From contig PMKB01000008.1 of NCBI GenBank assembly GCA_003157595.1, positions 1-9,272 of the forward strand: 9,272 nt of DNA, given 5' to 3'. Position numbers and translations under genes: made by a program. Origin of the DNA: Solirubrobacterales bacterium (lineage in GTDB: Bacteria; Actinomycetota; Thermoleophilia; Solirubrobacterales; Solirubrobacteraceae). This document shows positions 5,156-9,272 of the stretch, piece after piece; position 1 is the stretch's first letter, and each line of letters opens with the position of its first letter. The notes beneath the pieces are model-generated. The model saw only the letters and a program-made list of their open reading frames with translations, searched no databases and was not told the DNA's origin.

Positions 5156-6621
5156 ACCGAGTCCGAACTGTACGGACGCGCGAGGTAGCTCGTGAGGTCG
5201 AACCGGCGCAGCGCACGGCGGAACCGCCACGCCGAGTCCGGCCACAGGATCGAGTGGCCGCCCGCGTCCAGGTACCAGCTCGCGCAGCCGCCGCTCTCCC
5301 AGACCGTTCCGTGGGCGCGCCGGCGTACCGTGGCGACAAACGCTGCCTGCGCGGCGGGCCGCGGCTCGAGCACCGCGATCCGGCCCTCGTCCATCGCGCG
5401 TACGGCCGCGATCAGATAGCCGATCTGGGCCTCGATCATCAGCAGCACCGAGGTGTGGCCGAGTCCGGTGTGCGGACCGAGCATCATGAACAGGTTCGGG
5501 AAGCCGGCGATCGTCGTGCCCTTGTACGCCTGCGGCGCGCCACTCCAGTGCTCGGCGAGCGTGCGTCCGTCGCGACCGCGGATGTGGTGGGCGGCCGGCG
5601 GATCGCTGGCGCTGAAGCCGGTCGCCGCGATGACCACATCCGCCGGACGCTCGACGCCGTCGGCGGCGAGCACCGAGTGGGCGCGGATCTCGAACACGGC
5701 ATGCGGGACGAGCGTCACGTTGGGCTGCTGGAGCGCCGGGTAGTAGCGGTTGGAGATCAGGATGCGCTTGCAGCCGAAACGGTAGGTCGGCCGCAGTGCT
5801 TCGCGCAGCACCGGGTCGGCGACCTGGCGCTCGAGATGGCGACGCGCGAGCGCTTCGCCCGGCCTGCCGAGCGGCGGGTGGCGAAAGCCGAGCACGAGCG
5901 TCTCCCGCGCCCACGCGATCGAGTCTCGAAAGGCTCGCTGGGCGAACGGGACGGCACGGAACAGCGCTCGCTCACGCGCACGGATCGGGCGATCGGGGTG
6001 CGGCAGGATCCAGGGCGGCGTGCGCTGATAGACCACCAGCTCGCCTGCCGCGGGCGCAATCTCGGGGGCGATCTGGATCGCCGAGGCGCCGGTCCCGACG
6101 AGCGCGATGCGAGCTCCTCGCAGATCGACGTCGTGACGCCAGGCCGCCGAATGAAACAGCGGTCCCTGGAAGCTCTCGATGCCCGGCAGCGTCGGCATCG
6201 ACGGCTCCGATAGAGCGCCCATCGCCGCGACCACGACGACCGCCGAGAGCGCTCCCGCGGAGGTCTCGAGCAGCCAGCTCCCGGTCGCATCCCCCCAGCT
6301 GCATTCGCGCACCTCGACGCCGAGCCGCAGGTGCGGGCCCAGGTCGAAGCGCTCGACGCAGGCGCGCAGATACTCCCAGATCTCGCCTTGGCGCGAGAAC
6401 GTGCGCGACCAGTTCGGGTTCGGCGCGAAGGAGTAGGAGTACAGATGCGAGGGAACGTCGCACTGGCAGCCCGGATAGGTGTTTGCGCGCCAGGTGCCAC
6501 CCACGTCCGCGGCGCGCTCGAGCACCACGAAGTCCTCGACGCCGGCCGCCTTCAGGCGAATGGCCGCACCCAACCCCGAGAAGCCGGCGCCGATGATCGC
6601 GATGCGGTGATCGGCGCTCAC
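5152..6621 (-). CDS. Flavin-containing monooxygenase, Baeyer-Villiger type
   Basis: A predicted 489-aa NADPH-dependent flavoprotein that inserts oxygen next to a ketone (or oxidises N/S atoms). The FAD-binding Rossmann motif GAGFSGLG is at 11-18, followed by GGTWR at 41-45 and YPGCQCDVPSHLYSYSF at 49-65. The Baeyer-Villiger fingerprint is FQGPLFHSAAWRHD at 151-164: Phe151, Gly153, His157 and Trp161 are kept, but the residue after Trp is Arg rather than Pro or Asp. The NADPH motif is GTGASA at 176-181, the conserved Arg is R200 in VYQRTPPW, and ATGF is at 333-336. The start is taken as GTG 6621, giving MSADHRIAIIGAG, typical of the family; an ATG at 6705 would add 28 atypical residues. A TACGGT -10 element lies 7 nt before the GTG. 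It is the first gene of an operon with the zinc-ribbon membrane protein. The substrate is unknown. Confidence 0.92.
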   Translation of the reverse strand: MSADHRIAIIGAGFSGLGAAIRLKAAGVEDFVVLERAADVGGTWRANTYPGCQCDVPSHLYSYSFAPNPNWSRTFSRQGEIWEYLRACVERFDLGPHLRLGVEVRECSWGDATGSWLLETSAGALSAVVVVAAMGALSEPSMPTLPGIESFQGPLFHSAAWRHDVDLRGARIALVGTGASAIQIAPEIAPAAGELVVYQRTPPWILPHPDRPIRARERALFRAVPFAQRAFRDSIAWARETLVLGFRHPPLGRPGEALARRHLERQVADPVLREALRPTYRFGCKRILISNRYYPALQQPNVTLVPHAVFEIRAHSVLAADGVERPADVVIAATGFSASDPPAAHHIRGRDGRTLAEHWSGAPQAYKGTTIAGFPNLFMMLGPHTGLGHTSVLLMIEAQIGYLIAAVRAMDEGRIAVLEPRPAAQAAFVATVRRRAHGTVWESGGCASWYLDAGGHSILWPDSAWRFRRALRRFDLTSYLARPYSSDSV

Positions 6622-6628
6622 CCGCCAC

Positions 6629-6634
6629 ACCGTA
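6629..6634 (-). promoter_or_regulatory. Candidate -10 element for the monooxygenase operon
   Basis: TACGGT on the minus strand matches TANNNT and ends 7 nt before the GTG at 6621, so transcription would begin at or next to the start codon (leaderless). No good TTGACA-like -35 sits about 17 bp upstream, so this is a weak prediction based on spacing. Confidence 0.35.
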
Positions 6635-6741
6635 GTGGGTACAGCGGGCCCAGCCGCGTCCGCTGGGTGTGCAAGATTGGTGCGGGCGAGTCTCACGGTC
6701 GCCACCGACTGACAATTGCGACCGCCGGGAGATTCACCGCG

Positions 6742-6747
6742 TACGAT
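6742..6747 (+). promoter_or_regulatory. Candidate -10 element for the beta-propeller gene
   Basis: TACGAT matches TANNNT well and ends 8 nt before the GTG at 6756, again fitting a leaderless transcript. A TTGCGA at 6716-6721 could be the -35, but the 20-bp spacer is longer than usual. A GGGAG at 6727-6731 is too far from the GTG to be its ribosome-binding site. Confidence 0.42.
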
Positions 6748-6755
6748 TGATCGCA

Positions 6756-7841
6756 GTGGGGAGCCTCAAGCTACGGACGCCGGCGTGCGCAGCGCTCGCC
6801 GCGATGCTCGCGGCTGTGTGGCTGTGCGCCGGCGGCGCGCTGGCCGCGACCGCGCCGCCGGCGCTGATGACCTACATCACCGATCTCGACAAGCCGGCGC
6901 CGCAGGTCTGGGTCTCCGACATCGGCAGCGGCTCCGCGATGGATCTCGGTCCGGCCAGCAGCGCGCTGATCAGTCCCGACGGCGCCGACGTAGCGGCGAT
7001 CACCGTCCTGAAGGGCCAGAACGTGAAGACCTCGGGTCAGAGCGTGAAGACATCGACGCTGTCGTTGTACACGACGGTCGGCGGCGCGCCGGTGACGATC
7101 GTCTACAGCCAGCAGGTCATGCAGCTACTCGCCTGGTCGCCCGACTCCAAGCAGCTGCTCGTCGCCGTCGGCGCAAGCCCCGCGCAGCTGCGGGTGATCG
7201 TCGCGGCCACCGACGCGAGCCACACAATCGCCACCGGCGTGATCGACGGCGCCGGCTTTGCCCCGGGCGGCTCAGACCAGGTGGTCTATGCGAAAGCGGC
7301 GGTGAACACCACCCGCGTCAACATCTACACCGCCTCGGCGACCGGCACGAACACGCGTCAGCTCACCCACGACGGGCTCAGCGAATACCCGCTGTGGGGC
7401 CGCAACGGCATCGTGTACTCGCACGAGACCCCGAGGACGAAGAACCCCTACCCGGCTCTGCAACTCTGGTTCATGAGCAGCGCCGGCAGCGGCGCACACC
7501 AGTTGACGAGCACGCCGGTCAGCGCCACGCTGCAGGGCCTGACACCGATCGCCTTCTCCGCGAACGGCAAGCACCTGCTCGCGAACTTCGTCGGCCCCGA
7601 GGGCTCCAACCACGCCGAGGCCTACGCGGTCGACCTCAGCGGGCGCAAGCCGGCAGCTCCACGCGACCTCACCGGCCAGGGCAACGGCTACATCGGCGAC
7701 GCGATCTCCGCTGACGGCAAGACGATCCTGCTGACCAAGGGGACCGCCGAGGCGCCGCTGTCGATCGAGACCGTCCCCTGGGCCGGCGGCACGCCGGCCA
7801 CGGTCGCCGCGCAGGGCGCCTACGCGAGCTGGGACCTGTAG
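6756..7841 (+). CDS. Secreted TolB-like seven-bladed beta-propeller protein
   Basis: A 361-aa exported protein. Residues 1-30 form a signal peptide (basic KLR, hydrophobic ALAAMLAAVWLCAGGALA), cut near ALA-A. The rest reads as seven WD40/TolB-type blades, roughly 50-83, 101-139, 145-180, 188-222, 235-279, 288-328 and 335-361, each with a strand like QVWVSD or LQLWFMSS. Turn motifs SPDG (73-76), SPDS (128-131), SANG (268-271) and SADG (318-321) are the usual PD40/TolB signature. The C-terminal YASWDL probably closes the ring with the N-terminal strand LMTYITD. No catalytic residues are expected; such proteins bind ligands or partners at the envelope. The GTG at 6756 is chosen because it gives a compact signal peptide and sits correctly after TACGAT; an ATG at 6669 is in frame but adds a hydrophilic stretch. 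It is divergent from the monooxygenase, and its stop is 10 bp from the next convergent gene. Confidence 0.86.
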   Translation: MGSLKLRTPACAALAAMLAAVWLCAGGALAATAPPALMTYITDLDKPAPQVWVSDIGSGSAMDLGPASSALISPDGADVAAITVLKGQNVKTSGQSVKTSTLSLYTTVGGAPVTIVYSQQVMQLLAWSPDSKQLLVAVGASPAQLRVIVAATDASHTIATGVIDGAGFAPGGSDQVVYAKAAVNTTRVNIYTASATGTNTRQLTHDGLSEYPLWGRNGIVYSHETPRTKNPYPALQLWFMSSAGSGAHQLTSTPVSATLQGLTPIAFSANGKHLLANFVGPEGSNHAEAYAVDLSGRKPAAPRDLTGQGNGYIGDAISADGKTILLTKGTAEAPLSIETVPWAGGTPATVAAQGAYASWDL

Positions 7842-7851
7842 CCGGGCGCCA

Positions 7852-8235
7852 CTACGGCGTCGGCCAGCGGCCGTGGCGTTCGAAGTAGCTCCTCGCCCGC
7901 TCCTCCGCGTCGCGCGCGGCGTCGCCCTCGACGCCGACGCGGTAGAGCCAGGCGATCAACCAGGTCGCAATACCGGCGCCGATCAACCCAGAACCGCCGA
8001 TCAGCGAGGTCTCGGTGCCAAAGCACATCGCCACGATCCCCGCGAGCACCGCCAGCGCGGGAATCCCGTAGCGCGTGAAACGCAGCAGCGGCGGAGTCGG
8101 CATCGAAGTCGCGTCCGGCTCGGGAGCCGGACGGAAGGCAGGGTGCCCGCGCCCCCGCAGTGGCGGCAGCGCCCGGGCACGAGCGGGCCCGCGCGTGACG
8201 TGCGGGCGAACGCGCTTGGGCAGCTTCGAATCCAT
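7852..8235 (-). CDS. Small two-helix membrane protein with C-terminal HGRWP motif
   Basis: The open frame encodes 127 aa. Residues 57-73 (YGIPALAVLAGIVAMCF) and about 78-98 are two transmembrane helices. The C-terminus, AARDAEERARSYFERHGRWP, is a short amphipathic helix ending in a motif I recall from many small actinobacterial membrane proteins of unknown role. The start is uncertain. ATG 8235 has a TAGCCT -10-like hexamer (8242-8247 on the minus strand) 6 nt upstream, suiting a leaderless start, but its first 44 residues are Arg/Pro-rich and unlike the rest. ATG 8103 gives an 83-aa form, MPTPPLLRFTRYG, closer to the usual family length. A perfect hairpin sits just upstream of this second start. 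Function unknown. Confidence 0.68.
   Translation of the reverse strand: MDSKLPKRVRPHVTRGPARARALPPLRGRGHPAFRPAPEPDATSMPTPPLLRFTRYGIPALAVLAGIVAMCFGTETSLIGGSGLIGAGIATWLIAWLYRVGVEGDAARDAEERARSYFERHGRWPTP
8112..8133. promoter_or_regulatory. Perfect 9-bp hairpin before the internal start of the small membrane protein
   Basis: CGTCCGGCT (8112-8120) and AGCCGGACG (8125-8133) enclose a 4-nt loop. On the minus strand the hairpin ends 8 nt before ATG 8103. If translation starts at 8103 this hairpin is in the leader and could hide the ribosome-binding region; if it starts at 8235 it is merely coding (residues 35-42). Confidence 0.35.
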
Positions 8236-8303
8236 CGAGCGAGGCTACACCTCAACGGTGCGCCGATCCACGCCAGCCGAGGCGTTGCTCTCGTGATTGA
8301 CGC

Positions 8304-8325
8304 GGGTGCGCCGGGCGCGCCACCC
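8304..8325 (-). terminator. Possible terminator after the DUF2993 gene
   Basis: GGGTGCGC (8304-8311) pairs with GCG-C-CACCC (8317-8325) with one bulged base and a 5-nt loop, 18-39 nt beyond the stop of the DUF2993 gene. A run of five T on the minus strand lies before, not after, the hairpin, so it is not a classical terminator. A candidate promoter for the next gene follows, which fits a transcript break here. Confidence 0.3.
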
Positions 8326-8342
8326 CAAAAACCCTCAGACTG

Positions 8343-9098
8343 CTAGCCGAGCGCAGAGAACGAGGCACCGCTACCTGCGAACGACAGCTCCAGGGCGCCT
8401 GCGTCCGCGCTCGCCGAGACCAGCGAGACGCCGAACGGCAACGCGCCCAGGGCGCGCGAGCAATGTGTGCCCTCGCGCACCGCCGCCAGCTCCGTGGCGG
8501 AGGCCGCCACGCCGGCCTGGTCGAGCCCGATGACCGCGAAGCGGACGCTCGCTCCGGCGGCGTAGGGCCGCAGGCGCAGCTCGACCGCGCGGCCACGCGG
8601 CCCTAACAGGTCGATCCGGCCCGGGAAGAGGTCCACGCGCGGAGAGCGGGTGAGCGCCGCGAGCACATCCCGCGGCAGCGAGTCGACGCACGCGGGCGTG
8701 GCGAGCAGGTCGCGCACGCCGGCCGCCGGCAGCTTCGCGTCGATGCTCAGCGAGCCGATCGCCCCCTGCAGGCTGGTCAGGCTGCGCAGGTGCACGTCTC
8801 GCAGCGTCGCACTCAGCGCCAGCGGTGGCAGGCCGTCGATGCGCGCACCGGCCGCGCTGACGGTGACCGTGCTCAGGCGGCCGTGGACGATCTGCACCAG
8901 CAGCGGAGTCGAGCCGAAGCCGACCTTCGGCGCGACGCCGATGCGAGCCTGGACGGCATGTGCGACCGCGTCGCCGATCAGCTTGCGCGCGATCAGCTCC
9001 GCCGCGATCAGCGGAATCGCGAGGAAGGCCGCGAGCAGCAGCAGCCGGCGGAGGATCGGGACGAGCAGCAGCGTCGAACCAGTTTCTGGCTCGGCCAC
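8343..9098 (-). CDS. DUF2993 / LmeA-like phospholipid-binding protein
   Basis: A 251-aa protein with one N-terminal transmembrane or uncleaved signal segment (residues 16-36, LRRLLLLAAFLAIPLIAAEL) and an extracytoplasmic domain matching the DUF2993 pattern. The matching parts are AVQARIGVAPKVGFGSTPLLVQIVHGRL, with the typical G-x-P-L-L-x-Q-x-x-x-G turn, then VTVSAAGARIDGLPPLALSATLRDVHL. This is a BPI/TULIP-like lipid-binding fold; the mycobacterial relative LmeA binds phospholipid and is needed for lipomannan maturation, but the role here is unknown and lipid binding is inferred. The GTG at 9098 is supported by AGGA 6 nt upstream, the clearest ribosome-binding site in the window. It lies 51 bp after the same-strand gene at the right edge and 107 bp before the small membrane protein gene. 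Two cysteines (137, 213) may pair. Confidence 0.87.
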   Translation of the reverse strand: MAEPETGSTLLLVPILRRLLLLAAFLAIPLIAAELIARKLIGDAVAHAVQARIGVAPKVGFGSTPLLVQIVHGRLSTVTVSAAGARIDGLPPLALSATLRDVHLRSLTSLQGAIGSLSIDAKLPAAGVRDLLATPACVDSLPRDVLAALTRSPRVDLFPGRIDLLGPRGRAVELRLRPYAAGASVRFAVIGLDQAGVAASATELAAVREGTHCSRALGALPFGVSLVSASADAGALELSFAGSGASFSALG

Positions 9099-9149
9099 GC
9101 TGTTTCCTGCAATCCGGCGCCGGGCGCGAGGGCGTGACGACCGTCGCGG

Positions 9150-9272
9150 TCAGTCGTTACGGCGGATCGGACCGGTCTGCACGACCTGGAAGGCGCTGCC
9201 GGGAACGGTCTTCAGGCTGTCGAGCGCCGAGTCGTTCCAACGCGGGTCGGTCGCCCCCTGGAAGTACCAGGG
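9150..9272 (-). CDS. C-terminal fragment of an unidentified protein (runs off the right edge)
   Basis: The minus strand entering from the right encodes 40 residues and a TGA stop: PWYFQGATDPRWNDSALDSL, then KTVPGSAFQVVQTGPIRRND. High GC3, aromatic residues and a well-formed stop 51 bp before the next same-strand gene make this a real gene end. The fragment is too short for a family call; the PGSAFQVV segment looks like a closing strand of a globular, possibly secreted, domain. It is probably cotranscribed with the DUF2993 gene. Confidence 0.7.
   Translation of the reverse strand, partial: PWYFQGATDPRWNDSALDSLKTVPGSAFQVVQTGPIRRND

Noticed and set aside
5156..5914. Upstream extension of the zinc-ribbon gene to 5914
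   Set aside because: This part is Arg/Ala/Pro-rich and overlaps the monooxygenase gene on the same strand in another register; the ATGA overlap at 5155 is the natural start.
3490..6621. Hydrolase, zinc-ribbon protein and monooxygenase as one catabolic ketone-ester pathway
   Set aside because: The hydrolase is on the opposite strand and converges on the pair, so shared regulation is not shown; only a loose functional link is possible.
8001..8255. Alternative minus frame containing CRHCGGAG, which looks like a DnaJ-type CxxCxGxG motif
   Set aside because: Only one such motif, and the frame goes on into Arg/Cys-rich text while the competing frame encodes clear membrane helices and the HGRWP end.
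1..9272. tRNA, rRNA, insertion sequences, attachment sites or phage genes
   Set aside because: No cloverleaf, transposase motifs, terminal inverted repeats with target duplications, or integrase seen on either strand.

Overview
The window is very GC-rich DNA with dense, strongly GC3-biased genes, several GTG starts, few clear Shine-Dalgarno sequences, and lipoprotein, LmeA-like and beta-propeller surface proteins. This points to a high-GC actinobacterium. Small conserved proteins ending in a HGRWP motif and collagen-like Gly-X-Thr tails make class Thermoleophilia (Solirubrobacter or Conexibacter-like) my best guess, but that is inference from protein style; no rRNA or marker gene is present.

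Layout, left to right. Positions 1-121 hold no gene I can assign (possibly the tail of an upstream gene ending in TAG at 29-31), followed by a perfect 15-bp hairpin at 122-157. A Ser/Thr-rich lipoprotein gene (238-918, +) converges on a gene for a large secreted protein (1256-2980, -) that combines a signal peptide, an IPT/TIG-like domain, a TIM-barrel hydrolase-like domain, a peptidoglycan-binding domain and a collagen-like Gly-X-Thr tail. The space between their stop codons is filled by about ten tandem 35/36-bp units, each centred on a NotI site, and both genes take their stop codon from a repeat copy. This array is the most unusual DNA in the window.

Next come a small zinc-binding protein (3152-3424, -) and a divergent alpha/beta hydrolase (3490-4443, +). 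The hydrolase overlaps by 8 nt the end of a convergent two-gene operon: a flavin-dependent Baeyer-Villiger-type monooxygenase (5152-6621, -) whose stop codon overlaps, as ATGA, the start of a membrane-anchored zinc-ribbon protein (4436-5155, -). Divergent from the monooxygenase is a secreted seven-bladed TolB-like beta-propeller protein (6756-7841, +). Both divergent genes appear to start at GTG codons lying 7-8 nt after a TANNNT -10 hexamer, suggesting leaderless transcripts.

The right end is a minus-strand series: the C-terminus of an unidentified protein (9150-9272), a DUF2993/LmeA-like lipid-binding protein (8343-9098) and a small two-helix membrane protein (7852-8235).

Functionally the window is mostly cell-envelope and secreted proteins plus one oxidative-metabolism operon. 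I see no phage, transposon, CRISPR, tRNA or rRNA, and no convincing defence or secondary-metabolism cluster. The candidates for something undescribed are the bidirectional gene-end repeat array, the barrel-PG-binding-collagen protein, and the coupled monooxygenase/zinc-ribbon membrane protein pair.
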